Source: JBBQVS01 sp963792705
Lineage (GTDB): Bacteria > Chloroflexota > Ktedonobacteria > Ktedonobacterales > Ktedonobacteraceae
Direction of reading: 5' to 3'
DNA: 64,000 bases
NCBI GenBank assembly: GCA_963792705.1
Contig: CAWBXD010000011.1
Location: 248,001-312,000 of the forward strand
In this document: piece after piece, positions 49,413 to 59,001 of the stretch
How the letters are laid out: the number at the start of each line of letters is the position of its first letter
Numbering within the stretch: position 1 is the stretch's first letter
Made by a program: the position numbers and the translations under genes
The notes under the pieces: model-generated
The model's input: only the letters and a program-made list of their open reading frames with translations
Databases searched by the model: none
What the model was told of the DNA's origin: nothing

Positions 49413-51902
49413 CTATGAAACTCCTTCAAACCTTTTTATCACACCACCAATCACGACATAGGCGCCAGGGCCACAAAACCAGTCCTCTCTTGCGGTCAGG
49501 ATGTGAAACGAGTTAGATTCGCCATCGTCCCAGAAAAGGTCGAGCGTCACACCTGCTAGCTCCTCTTCAGGAAGTTGAAGTGTCAAGGTGTCCAAAAGTG
49601 CTGTAGTCTCTGGCCCAACCTCGCCTATGCTATTTCCTGACACTAGCACGTCCCCTGAATGTTCAGGATGAGGCACAGCAATCATACTGTTGTCACTCGC
49701 GCCCACAAGCAGGTGATAGCGTTGCTCGACCTCGGCATCAACGCCAATTACAATAGATGCTGATATGCGTGACCAACGCCAGAAAACGTTCAAAGATACA
49801 GATTTGCGTTGCTCGTTGATCGCATATATCGGGAACTGAAGTTCTGTTCCTGGCGCGAAGAGTGTGTTTGGCTGTGATGTTGCAATTAACAGTTTACGCG
49901 ATGCTGCTTGTAGTGTACTATAAGTTGCCTTCGGCTTACGCTCAACATCAACAAGACCACCACCCGCCCAACCCCACCAATCCACAAAGAAATGCCAGCG
50001 ATAGGCATAGAAGGGGGTGCCGCGATGAATACGAAACCATTCCGTTTGATATTTGGCAAGAAAACTTCCATACAACTCTGTAACCTCTTGCCATCCCTTG
50101 AGCGTGGTATAGCGTTCTGGCAGACCTGTAAAGTTCATGGTTGAAGGGCCAAACGAGAGACGGCTAAGCCACTGCTTCATTTGAAACTCTTCAGGAGGCC
50201 ATCCCTGATCGTTCCACTTATCAGCGTGAGGACCGAGCGTCCAGAAACCGTATTCGCTCACAAACCATGATTGTTTCGCGCGCACATTATAAACGTTGCT
50301 TCCTGATAGTGAGCCATCATACAGATGCAGATCGTCACCAATGCCTGATGCGCGATGAATATGCCGGAGTGGTTCGACCTCGCGTAAACGGTTTTCCAGT
50401 GCTTCATCTAACACTTGATTGTCAGAGTCAATCACTGGATTTGGTTGCTGTCCTGGAAAGAACATCGCCATTGGCTCGTTGTGACAGGCCCAATAGACGA
50501 TAGAGGGATGATTCCAATACGTGTATGCCATTTCTGCAATCTGGCGACAAGCGTTTTCGATAAAGCCTGGATTTGTCTCTACACCTGAGTCATAACGCCA
50601 TTGCAACGCAAAGTCCTGAAATATCAGCATACCTTCTTGATCGGCAGCCTCATAACAATCAGGTGTTTGAATATGTCCATGAACACCAAAGCTGTTAAGG
50701 TGTGCCGCAGCCGCGAGTCGCATATCACGACGGTAAAACTCGACATCCGCGTCGGCGAAGTGCTGACGCGGAATATAGTTCGCCGCTTGCACAAATACCG
50801 CACGCCCGTTGACCTCTAAGTGTTTTGGCTCGCCTGTGACGCGTGCTGTTCGCATACCAAAGGTTGTGATATGAGTATCAGACAACACATTTTCAAGCAT
50901 AATCTTTGCGGTCAATGTATACAATGTTGGCTTACCTAAATCAGCATGCGAAATCGGCCACCATAACACAGAGTTAGGCAGAGTGAGACGCGTATCGAGA
51001 CGATTTGCACCTGACTCGAACGTTAGAGGAAGCAGAGCGGTTAGGGGTTCTTGCTCAGGTAAGGCTACCGCTAACTCGAAACTTCCCACAATTGAGTCTG
51101 TCGTCAAGTTTGTAAATAGGGCAGCAAGGTGTACAGTTCCAGCCTCAGTGTCTAACGGTGTGGCAAAGAGTGCGTCAAGGCGTATTGGGCCAGTGCCATG
51201 TAACGAGACGCTTCCCGTAATACCCCCTGTGGTAAGCGACTGACCAAGCCGTGCGGTCCAACCAGGAGTGAAACTTGCCCCCGGTAAACCACCTGGACGT
51301 GAGTCGTGGTATTTCAGCGTTCCCTTGATAACCTTCTTAGCGTGTTCAAAAATAGGTTGGTCGTCTTCCAATGCTTCAAACGGGTCTTGGACGCGGACCG
51401 TTAGAATCGAGCCAGTACGTATTTTTCCACTTACATCAAAGCAGAACGGAGCAAAATAGCCTTCGTGGTGTCCCAAATGCTCATCGTCTAGCCACACGTC
51501 GGCTAGGTAATCGACCGCATCGAAGAGCAACATTGTATGGGGTACATCAAGCGTAGCGAGGCGACGACGATAATAAACAGGACCAAAGTGTGCCGAAAGC
51601 GAGGGTTCGAGGCCAAAATTATTGGGAACAAAAACATGTTCCCAGGTGCTATCATCAAAGTCTGGCCCAATCGGAGGTTTGTCAGGCTCCTCCACATATG
51701 CATGTCGCAACCATTCCCCATCGAGCGGAACGTGTTCTGCATGCGATACTTGCTTGAGTACACTGGTCGTGTCGTCATCAACGCGTATATCTACAGCAGT
51801 GATACTATGCGCGTTAGTGATCGTCGTGAAAAGCGAATGCTCGCTTACGGACGCGCTCCCTGGTATTTGCTCAGTTGTGATTTCTATCGGTAGTATAGTC
51901 AT
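49413..51902 (-). CDS. Glycoside hydrolase family 2 (beta-mannosidase-like)
   Basis: An 829-residue retaining glycosidase. The N-terminal jelly-roll contains LLFDAVDYLADVWLDDEHLG, immunoglobulin-like domains follow, and the TIM barrel starts near residue 350. The acid/base glutamate is in VYWACHNEPMAMFF and the nucleophile in WFVSEYGFWTLG, an arrangement like beta-mannosidases and exo-beta-glucosaminidases. No signal peptide. The ATG at 51902 follows GGAGG and shares ATGA with the kinase stop, so it is translated together with a Ser/Thr kinase, an unusual partner. Confidence 0.9.
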   Translation of the reverse strand: MTILPIEITTEQIPGSASVSEHSLFTTITNAHSITAVDIRVDDDTTSVLKQVSHAEHVPLDGEWLRHAYVEEPDKPPIGPDFDDSTWEHVFVPNNFGLEPSLSAHFGPVYYRRRLATLDVPHTMLLFDAVDYLADVWLDDEHLGHHEGYFAPFCFDVSGKIRTGSILTVRVQDPFEALEDDQPIFEHAKKVIKGTLKYHDSRPGGLPGASFTPGWTARLGQSLTTGGITGSVSLHGTGPIRLDALFATPLDTEAGTVHLAALFTNLTTDSIVGSFELAVALPEQEPLTALLPLTFESGANRLDTRLTLPNSVLWWPISHADLGKPTLYTLTAKIMLENVLSDTHITTFGMRTARVTGEPKHLEVNGRAVFVQAANYIPRQHFADADVEFYRRDMRLAAAAHLNSFGVHGHIQTPDCYEAADQEGMLIFQDFALQWRYDSGVETNPGFIENACRQIAEMAYTYWNHPSIVYWACHNEPMAMFFPGQQPNPVIDSDNQVLDEALENRLREVEPLRHIHRASGIGDDLHLYDGSLSGSNVYNVRAKQSWFVSEYGFWTLGPHADKWNDQGWPPEEFQMKQWLSRLSFGPSTMNFTGLPERYTTLKGWQEVTELYGSFLAKYQTEWFRIHRGTPFYAYRWHFFVDWWGWAGGGLVDVERKPKATYSTLQAASRKLLIATSQPNTLFAPGTELQFPIYAINEQRKSVSLNVFWRWSRISASIVIGVDAEVEQRYHLLVGASDNSMIAVPHPEHSGDVLVSGNSIGEVGPETTALLDTLTLQLPEEELAGVTLDLFWDDGESNSFHILTAREDWFCGPGAYVVIGGVIKRFEGVS

Positions 51903-54112
51903 TGCCGCCTCCTACGATGTCCATTCCAATCTTGCCTTCCCTGATTTTGTAGCATTGGAGTATTGATTTCTAGTAAGTACGCCTTATCTGCCCCTATCGC
52001 AATATAGCTTTCATCGTCCGACCATGCAAGGGAATGTATAGCAGTTCCCTGTGTATCAATGATTGTGGTAAATGGACTTGTATCATCAGGAATTGATTTT
52101 CCTAATGATGCAATTGCTGTTGGACTCCACACATGAATCTTAGCGTCAAGACTAGCAGCGACAATATACTTACTGTCAGCAGACCATGCAAGTGCAGTTA
52201 CATCGGAAGACAATGTATACATTGATGTGTTATAGTGGTCGCCCGAAAGGAAAGATATGTCCACGATGTTGCCAGCCACAGTCGCAAGATATGTACCATC
52301 AGGCGACCACGTAACGTACTTGTTCCCTACATTGGACAGTCGTGTAGCTATCTGTCCCTCAGACACATCTAAAATCATTGTCTCATCGCTACCAACGGCA
52401 ATATATCTCACATCGGACGACCAAGATAACGATGTAATAGTCTCACTTATGCGTGTCTGATCAGCCATAAAATCTATATGCTGAACAACTTTTTTCTCAC
52501 CAACATCCCATATTTGTACGCCTTCGCGCGTAGGAAATACAATGCGTGTACGATCAAGCGACCACGCGAAGCGATTAATATCAAGGCTCACATCTGCACC
52601 ATGAGCATTGAGTGCAGGTGTAACGGAAGTAGTCGTACCTCTTAATGTGTCCCATAGAGTGATTGTCGTACCGCTATTAAAAGCAAGCATATTGTCTTGC
52701 CCCCATGACAGATACGTTGCTGGCACTAGACTACTAAGAGATTTCAGAGGATCCGACGGATTTGGGTCTACACCAGTCGCTTTGTCCACCGTCCATATCT
52801 GCACACTTCCATCATCGCTTGCTGAAGCAAGGAACTTATTATCCTGAGACCACACAATATCCTGTACAGGCTGAGAATTTCCCGTATATGTATGGGTACG
52901 CCCGAAAAGGCTCTGATTTTGGGTATAATCAGGTCCAGTATACATCCCATTAATACCTGGACGTAGAGCAGACACGATATTGGCAATACCACTTGCTCCT
53001 ATAACTGTCAAACCAGCGATAGAAAGACCGCCGATGATAAACTTGCGCCGTGCAAGTTGCGTTCGTTGCGTTCGAGGCATATACAATTGTTGTTGCCCTG
53101 AGCCAGAAATGCTGATTTGTTGTTGACCACTTCCACTACTTATCGTAGGTAACGCAGGTGGTGTCTGACCGACAGGAGGGCGCCAGAGGCGTGGGCTATC
53201 TTGTAGATTAGCGATGCGTTGCAGTTCGTCTTTGACTTCTGCAACCGTTGTAGGACGCTTGTTTACATCCAGTTGCACCATCCGCATAATAAGAACTTCA
53301 AGGTCTGTGAGACCCGATACACCATAAATACGCAGGGGAGAGAAGTGAAATGGATTGTCTACCGGATCATCGCCCGACAACAGCCTATGTAATAAGGCAC
53401 CGAGACTATAGATATCAGCACGCGGCGTCGTCTGTGCCTTTCCGTACTGTTCTGGTGCAGCATATCCTGGCGAGCCAAAAGGGATAGTATCTTTGAGTTT
53501 GCCAGGTTTGAAGCTACGCGCAATGCCAAAGTCAATCAAGTACAGTTTATCGCTAGGTGTACGCATGATATTGGCAGGTTTAAGGTCACGAAAGATGATC
53601 GAGGGTTCGCACGTGTGCAGATAGTCAAGCACAGTACACAATTGCATTCCGAGCGTGAGCACCTCGTTGAGAGAAACTGTATAGTTTGCCTCTTTTGCGT
53701 CAAGGTAGGTTTCCAGCGTCTCACCATCAATGAAGTCCATCACAAGATACCAATGTTCAGGATCGGTAAAGTTATCGTAGATGCGTGGCAAATTGGGATG
53801 TGAGAGATGTGAGAGTAGCGAGACCTCACGATTGAAAGCGTCAGTGGCCTCAATGGTTTCTTGTGGCGTTAGGCCACGTAAGTTGATCTGTTTAATTGCA
53901 ACGATGTTACCGCGTTGCTTTGTGTCCTCAGCACGATAGACCGCACCAAAGCCGCCTTTACCAACCTGCGTCAGGATACGATAGCGGTCCTGCAAAAGTG
54001 CTATGTTCTCACTTGCGGCAATTTGTAGCGGTTGCTTACAAGCAAAACACACGCTACTGTCCGTCGTATTTGCTGCACCACATGCGTGGCAATAGAGAGA
54101 CGAAGGGATCAT
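51899..54112 (-). CDS. Ser/Thr protein kinase with zinc ribbon, TM helix and WD40 repeats
   Basis: A 737-residue Hanks-type kinase. Zinc ribbon C8/C11/C22/C25, then the kinase domain at about 42-310: GKGGFGAVYRAEDTKQRGN (P-loop), VAIKQINLRG (Lys), IIFRDLKPANIM (the HRD His is Phe) and LIDFGIARSF. A basic linker and one membrane helix (FIIGGLSIAGLTVIGASGI, about 360) follow, then about seven WD40 blades outside (IVWSQDNKFLASASDDGSVQ). The propeller should sense or bind something at the cell surface. Such proteins are abundant in Ktedonobacteria. Coupled to the GH2 gene. Confidence 0.92.
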   Translation of the reverse strand: MIPSSLYCHACGAANTTDSSVCFACKQPLQIAASENIALLQDRYRILTQVGKGGFGAVYRAEDTKQRGNIVAIKQINLRGLTPQETIEATDAFNREVSLLSHLSHPNLPRIYDNFTDPEHWYLVMDFIDGETLETYLDAKEANYTVSLNEVLTLGMQLCTVLDYLHTCEPSIIFRDLKPANIMRTPSDKLYLIDFGIARSFKPGKLKDTIPFGSPGYAAPEQYGKAQTTPRADIYSLGALLHRLLSGDDPVDNPFHFSPLRIYGVSGLTDLEVLIMRMVQLDVNKRPTTVAEVKDELQRIANLQDSPRLWRPPVGQTPPALPTISSGSGQQQISISGSGQQQLYMPRTQRTQLARRKFIIGGLSIAGLTVIGASGIANIVSALRPGINGMYTGPDYTQNQSLFGRTHTYTGNSQPVQDIVWSQDNKFLASASDDGSVQIWTVDKATGVDPNPSDPLKSLSSLVPATYLSWGQDNMLAFNSGTTITLWDTLRGTTTSVTPALNAHGADVSLDINRFAWSLDRTRIVFPTREGVQIWDVGEKKVVQHIDFMADQTRISETITSLSWSSDVRYIAVGSDETMILDVSEGQIATRLSNVGNKYVTWSPDGTYLATVAGNIVDISFLSGDHYNTSMYTLSSDVTALAWSADSKYIVAASLDAKIHVWSPTAIASLGKSIPDDTSPFTTIIDTQGTAIHSLAWSDDESYIAIGADKAYLLEINTPMLQNQGRQDWNGHRRRRQ

Positions 54113-54199
54113 TGGCTCTATACTCCTTACTCGCCCTTACCTATGATAGTATAGTCGAGAGAAGACGAGAGCGCAATGACACGTAGGATAAAAAAAGAG

Positions 54200-54228
54200 T
54201 TGACCAGACATTTTTCATATGGTATCAT
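54200..54228 (+). promoter_or_regulatory. Promoter upstream of the 28-residue peptide gene
   Basis: TTGACC (54200-54205), a 17-base spacer and TATCAT (54223-54228) form a good sigma-A-type promoter about 75 bases before the small ORF. Confidence 0.55.
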
Positions 54229-54303
54229 CACCTCTTATAGGATACGAATTATTATTTTTGGTGTATGCTTCCACGCATGCTAGTTTGGAAAGGAGGTATA
54301 GAG

Positions 54304-54390
54304 ATGAGCAAAAACGCACATCGCGCAACATCGATACCCAGCATGAAGGTATGGAATTGCACTGAGGATGCTCGAAGACGTAGACGCTGA
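54304..54390 (+). CDS. Small ORF, 28 residues, with strong Shine-Dalgarno
   Basis: ATG 54304 follows AAAGGAGGT by 6 bases, the strongest ribosome-binding site in this stretch, and a promoter lies upstream. The peptide starts MSKNAHRATSIPSMKVWNCT and ends in five arginines, with one Cys and one Trp. I know of no match. It lies about 200 bases before an ABC exporter and the ketosynthase genes. It could be a leader peptide, a secreted or modified peptide, or an antimicrobial basic peptide; chance is not excluded. Confidence 0.5.
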   Translation: MSKNAHRATSIPSMKVWNCTEDARRRRR

Positions 54391-54605
54391 GCTATCGTTT
54401 CGCGTCATACTGTTTTCGATCACTAGAAAATTCATCCTCCTTTCACCTTCCATAAATCACGTCTTTGCCAGGCTGGTCTTGCCTTTCACTTAACGCCCTC
54501 TCATGCTGGTGTTCCCTGTCGCGCATCTTCACCCCTTGACTCCACTCATTTGTTTTTGATGTGGGGTGAGATGTTTGTGCCTTTTGCAATTGTTTGAACA
54601 CTACA

Positions 54606-56405
54606 ATGAGGAGCATCCCCTTGCTTTCAACTGATTCGATTTCATCAAAAGAACCGTTGTCTATGCCCGTGCGTTCGAGCGGCAAGAAGTTCTTATCATA
54701 CTACAAACCATACATTGGCTTGTTTTTAGCAGATATGGCCTGTGCGCTTATCGTATCGGCGGTTACGCTGCTACTCCCGTTATGTGCCCAATACATCACC
54801 AAAAACATTTTAGAAGGCAACACACCTGATGCACTCAACCACATCTATCTAATAGGTGCATTTATGTTGGCTTTGGTCGGTATCCATACACTGTGTACCA
54901 TGTTCATTGACTTTCAAGGGCATATGATGGGTGCCAAGATGGAAAGCGACATGCGGAGTGAATTATTCGAGCACTACCAAAAGCTATCGTTTAGTTTTTA
55001 TGATGAGCAAAGAACAGGTCAATTGATGACCCGGATTACCAATGATACTTTCGCGCTATCCGAGTTATATCATCATGGTCCTGAAGATATCATCATTACC
55101 TGTTTGACGGTTGTCGGTGCCTTTATTATCTTGCTGAAGATCAATGTTGTACTCACGTTGATTATCTTTCTCTTCTTGCCAATTATGGCTGTCTACGCGC
55201 TTTATTTCAATAAAAAGATGAATAGTGCGTTACGTAGCAGTAAGGATAGAATTGGTGATATCAACGCACAAGTTGAAGATACGCTTGCAGGCATCAGAGT
55301 AGTAAAATCGTTTACCAACGAAGATGTTGAAAAAAGCAAGTTCGCCTACGCGAACAATCGTTTTGTCACCAGTCGCAGAGACGGTTATAAAAGTGAGGCG
55401 TACTTTTCTGGCGGATTGATTGCGTTCACACAACTCATTATCATCGCTGTTGTCATCTTTGGCGGCATCGCTATTGTTCATGCCACCCTGGACTTAGCTG
55501 ATTTGCTCACCTATTTACTATGCGTGAGTATTCTCATCGACCCAATTCAGAAGTTAGTCAATTTTGGCAGGCTCTATCAGGAAGGGATTACCGGATTTAA
55601 CCGATTTATGGATATTATGGGGGTGCAACCCGATTTACAAGACGGGGTAGATGCGATTGATCTAACACATGTACAAGGTAGTATAGAGTTTCAAGATGTT
55701 AGCTTCAAATATAAAGAAGATCATAATTATGTTGTGAAGAATCTCTCGCTGAAGATACAAGCTGGCGAATACGTTGCCTTAGTCGGGTCTTCTGGCGTTG
55801 GCAAAACAACGCTCTGCTCGTTAATTCCACGTTTTTACGAAGTAAATGCGGGTGAAATACTGCTGGATGGACAGAATATTCGAGATGTTACCTTGCGCTC
55901 ACTACGAAGGAACATCGGTATTGTTCAGCAAGATGTCTATTTGTTTGCCGGAACAGTGGCAGACAATATCCGCTATGGGAAACTTGACGCCAGTCGGCAA
56001 GAAATCATTGACGCAGCAAAACAAGCGCACGCGCACGATTTTATCATGGCGTTACCGGATGGCTATGACACAGATGTTGGTCAACGCGGCGTAAGACTCT
56101 CAGGCGGGCAAAAGCAACGGTTGAGTATCGCACGCGTCTTCATCAAAAATCCCCCTATTATTATTTTTGATGAAGCGACGAGCGCGTTGGATAACGAAAG
56201 TGAAAAGGCTGTGCAGGATTCATTGGAAAAATTAGCCAATAACCGCACAACGCTTGTTATCGCCCATCGTTTGTCAACCATCCGCAATGCTCAAAGAATA
56301 GTGGTGTTATCTGACACAGGAATCAGTGAACAGGGGACGCATACAGAGTTAATCGCGTTGAATGGCATCTATGCGAACTTGTACACGATGCAATCAAAAA
56401 TATGA
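54606..56405 (+). CDS. ABC exporter, fused membrane and ATPase domains
   Basis: A roughly 600-residue half-transporter. Six membrane helices cover about 30-320. The ATPase domain covers about 350-590: Walker A GSSGVGKTTLC, Q-loop IVQQDVYLFAG, signature RLSGGQKQRLSIARVF, Walker B IIIFDEATSALD and the H-loop IAHRLSTI. It works as a dimer and exports lipids, drugs or peptides. The start is uncertain: ATG 54606 is used, but TTG 54621 has AGGAG 7 nt upstream. Lying next to the ketosynthase genes, it may export their product. Confidence 0.92.
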   Translation: MRSIPLLSTDSISSKEPLSMPVRSSGKKFLSYYKPYIGLFLADMACALIVSAVTLLLPLCAQYITKNILEGNTPDALNHIYLIGAFMLALVGIHTLCTMFIDFQGHMMGAKMESDMRSELFEHYQKLSFSFYDEQRTGQLMTRITNDTFALSELYHHGPEDIIITCLTVVGAFIILLKINVVLTLIIFLFLPIMAVYALYFNKKMNSALRSSKDRIGDINAQVEDTLAGIRVVKSFTNEDVEKSKFAYANNRFVTSRRDGYKSEAYFSGGLIAFTQLIIIAVVIFGGIAIVHATLDLADLLTYLLCVSILIDPIQKLVNFGRLYQEGITGFNRFMDIMGVQPDLQDGVDAIDLTHVQGSIEFQDVSFKYKEDHNYVVKNLSLKIQAGEYVALVGSSGVGKTTLCSLIPRFYEVNAGEILLDGQNIRDVTLRSLRRNIGIVQQDVYLFAGTVADNIRYGKLDASRQEIIDAAKQAHAHDFIMALPDGYDTDVGQRGVRLSGGQKQRLSIARVFIKNPPIIIFDEATSALDNESEKAVQDSLEKLANNRTTLVIAHRLSTIRNAQRIVVLSDTGISEQGTHTELIALNGIYANLYTMQSKI

Positions 56406-56599
56406 GGGGAGGATCAGGTTAGCTCTATGCTTCTTTCGCGTCTGGTATGAAGACAAACAAGCATTCTTTGACCAAGTGTAGGAGACTGATTTCATCACAT
56501 CCTGTTAGCAACACTCTCCAACATACGTCAAATGCGACAGGGTGTGATAGAATCAGACACGTACAAGACAATTCCTTTTCATCTTATTGGAGACAACTC

Positions 56600-57490
56600 A
56601 TGAGTATTTCCACCACAGTACCTCAAACATGGATTGACGAGGCGACACTGCAAGCCGATATAGATTACCTCGACTCGCGCTGGCAACGTAAACCTATAGG
56701 TGATGAGGACAAGCCGATTATTGATATTGGGACAGGGGACCCAGTTGTGTTCGTACCTATCTTGGAGCATCTGGATTGGGTCTATAGCCACCAGATACAA
56801 GCGTTCAGTCAGACTCGACGCGTCATCTTTTATCGTCGCCACGAGTCGCGTACCATTCCTGTTACAGCAGCCGAACGAGCTGACGAATTACGTCGTGTGC
56901 TAGATAACCTAGGGCTAGAGCGCGTCGATTTGGTAGGGCACGGCGATGCTGCGATAGTGCTACTAGAATTCGCCATTCGCTACCCACAACGTTGTCGCTC
57001 CCTCACAGTACTTGTACAGGGACCCGATTACGTTATCGCACCGCATCCATTCATCTGGCTCCTGCACGATCTTTTCATACGTCTCCCTGTGGAGTATGTC
57101 CTGCCACCACAATTTTTGAGCAATATTGTGGCAAATTATGCAACTGCACGTAGCCCACGCAATACCACATTTCCAGCAATGCCACATGCTCTTGTAGCAA
57201 AACAGTTCAACAAAATCGCGTTCTGGCCCGCGGTCTATAAGTTTTCTGTATTGCCCGTCATCCACAATGTCAATTTCTATGAGCGACTCTCGCCCCTCAC
57301 TATGCCTGTACTTGTACTCAACCGTACCGATGATCGCTTGACTCCTGAACCCAAAACGCACTGGCTTGCCAAGCACCTACCCAATTGTGCGGGCTATCAT
57401 GTTATACATGGGGGAGATCGCTTTTTCATGTATGCTCAATCTGAGACGGTCAATGCTCTCATTACGCACTTCCTAACGCAAAGAGCATAA
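56600..57490 (+). CDS. Alpha/beta-hydrolase-fold protein without catalytic nucleophile
   Basis: A 296-residue protein with the alpha/beta-hydrolase layout: GTGDPVVFVPILEHLDWVYS after strand 3, the nucleophile elbow, a cap near 165-230, and LTMPVLVLNRTDDRLTPEPK carrying the acid. The elbow reads LVGHGDAAIVLLEFA, so the nucleophile position is G115, not Ser, and the usual catalytic-histidine motif is HGGDRFFMY with no His in place. It is probably not a hydrolase. ATG 56600 follows GGAG by 8 nt. TAGAAT at 56548-56553 could be an extended -10 box. It precedes the KS genes. Confidence 0.82.
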   Translation: MSISTTVPQTWIDEATLQADIDYLDSRWQRKPIGDEDKPIIDIGTGDPVVFVPILEHLDWVYSHQIQAFSQTRRVIFYRRHESRTIPVTAAERADELRRVLDNLGLERVDLVGHGDAAIVLLEFAIRYPQRCRSLTVLVQGPDYVIAPHPFIWLLHDLFIRLPVEYVLPPQFLSNIVANYATARSPRNTTFPAMPHALVAKQFNKIAFWPAVYKFSVLPVIHNVNFYERLSPLTMPVLVLNRTDDRLTPEPKTHWLAKHLPNCAGYHVIHGGDRFFMYAQSETVNALITHFLTQRA

Positions 57491-57509
57491 CCCTCTTTCG
57501 CCCTTAGCT

Positions 57510-57538
57510 TGACATAAAAAAGTTTGTGAAGCATACTG
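57510..57538 (+). promoter_or_regulatory. Promoter of the ketosynthase genes
   Basis: TTGACA (57510-57515), 17 bases, CATACT (57533-57538), about 140 bases upstream of the KS-alpha ATG. It suggests that the KS pair and the monooxygenase form one transcript. Confidence 0.6.
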
Positions 57539-57677
57539 CAAACAGTGTACGGTTGTTTTGTGTATGTATTTATACCCGTTTAGAGACTACACACCGTCTT
57601 TTTATATCCTGAGTCTTTTAGGGATTGCATACGGGTTTGATGGATCATACTCTTCCCACGATACATAAGGAAAAACG

Positions 57678-58955
57678 ATGCGACGACGTGTTGTGATTAC
57701 GGGTCTTGGTGTTATTGCTCCCAATGGTATAGGCAAGGAGGCTTTTTGGCACGCAAATGTAGAGGGTCAATCAGGTGTTGGAGCCATCACGCGTTTTGAT
57801 GCCCGTGCCATGACAACACGCATCGCGGGTGAGGTATTGGATTTTGACCCCTACGCCTTGGGTCTTACCGAACTTGAATGCACTAACCTGGATCGAGGAA
57901 CACAATTTTCGCTTGCGGCCGCAAACCTTGCGCTGGCAGATGCAGGTATCCCACCTACGCTCAGCGAAGATGAACGGGACCGTATGGGCGTGTATGTCGG
58001 CACAGCAATGGCATACCTTGAGGAAGGGGAAAAGTTTTGGCTCCAATCCACCGTCAATGGCACACAACCACTACACCTTGAGAAAGATTTTATCCCCACG
58101 TCTTTGTTTATGACTCATGCCTCTATCGCGGCAATCGCGGCACACCATCATCTTCACGGACCAAGCACGGTTATTGCCACGGGATGTTCCGCTGGTGCTG
58201 ATGCTATTGGAGAAGCTGTTTGGGCTATCCGCGAAGGACGTGCAGATTACATGCTGGCTGGTGGCACAGATTCTACCATCTCGCCTGTGGGCTTAAATGT
58301 GTTCGCGGTCATGGGTGCCTTGAGTACTCGTAACGAGGCACCCGAACAAGCGTCACGTCCATATAGTAGTGACCGTGATGGTTTTGTCATGGCGGAAGGG
58401 GCAGGAATGGTTGTGCTGGAAGAGCGAGAGCAGGCAATCGCGCGCGGTACACACATCTATGCGGAGGTAATCGCATTCGCATCGAACAATAATGCTCATC
58501 ATATGACGGCCCTACCACCAGACGGAGCACCATTACAGCACCTTCTCAAACGTGTGCTTGACCAGGCCAATATTTTAGGTACCCAACTTGATTATATCAA
58601 CTCGCACGGAAGTTCGACTCCTGCAAACGATGCAGCAGAAACGACTGCCTATAAAGCAGTTTTCGGAGACCTTGCCTACAGGATACCTATAAGCTCAACA
58701 AAATCAATGATTGGACATACGCAAGGGGCAGCCAGTGCGATAGAGACAATTGTAACCGCGCTAGTCCTGGAACATCAAATCATTCCACCTACTTTGAACC
58801 TCACACTTCCAGACGACCGTTGCGATCTGGATTATGTACCCCTTGTGGCTCGTCATGCGTCTGTACAGGTAGCACTCACCCATTCTAGTGGCTTTGGCGG
58901 TGTAAACAGTGCTCTTATCCTTACACGCCCAGAATGGTCTAATCAACAGATATAA
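57678..58955 (+). CDS. Beta-ketoacyl synthase, KS-alpha of a type II PKS-like pair
   Basis: A 425-residue condensing enzyme that extends an acyl chain with malonyl units. The catalytic set is complete: C170 in IATGCSAGADAIGEA, H310 in YINSHGSSTPANDAAET, K342 and H347 in STKSMIGHTQGAAS. MRRRVVITGLGVIAPNGIGK opens the thiolase fold. TGCSAGADAIG resembles KS-alpha of type II polyketide synthases as well as FabF. It is followed after 46 bases by a partner that lacks the catalytic Cys, which argues for a KS-alpha/KS-beta heterodimer rather than a housekeeping FabF. AAGGA precedes the ATG. Confidence 0.9.
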   Translation: MRRRVVITGLGVIAPNGIGKEAFWHANVEGQSGVGAITRFDARAMTTRIAGEVLDFDPYALGLTELECTNLDRGTQFSLAAANLALADAGIPPTLSEDERDRMGVYVGTAMAYLEEGEKFWLQSTVNGTQPLHLEKDFIPTSLFMTHASIAAIAAHHHLHGPSTVIATGCSAGADAIGEAVWAIREGRADYMLAGGTDSTISPVGLNVFAVMGALSTRNEAPEQASRPYSSDRDGFVMAEGAGMVVLEEREQAIARGTHIYAEVIAFASNNNAHHMTALPPDGAPLQHLLKRVLDQANILGTQLDYINSHGSSTPANDAAETTAYKAVFGDLAYRIPISSTKSMIGHTQGAASAIETIVTALVLEHQIIPPTLNLTLPDDRCDLDYVPLVARHASVQVALTHSSGFGGVNSALILTRPEWSNQQI

Positions 58956-59001
58956 ACATGAGCAACAAAATATTCTATCTCATAACAAACGGGAAAAATG
59001 C

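Larger units (their letters stand above)
54113..54605. other. 493-base divergent intergenic region
   Basis: Apart from the promoter and small ORF listed separately, the segment 54391-54605 shows no gene. The ABC gene has no convincing ribosome-binding site before its first ATG. Confidence 0.5.

Noticed and set aside
54443..54685. 80-codon minus-strand frame before the ABC exporter
   Set aside because: It overlaps the exporter start region on the other strand, is highly charged without motifs and lacks a ribosome-binding site.
58909..59001. Longer start of KS-beta at 58909
   Set aside because: It would overlap the end of KS-alpha and add 31 residues not seen in ketosynthases; ATG 59002 matches the KS-alpha start.
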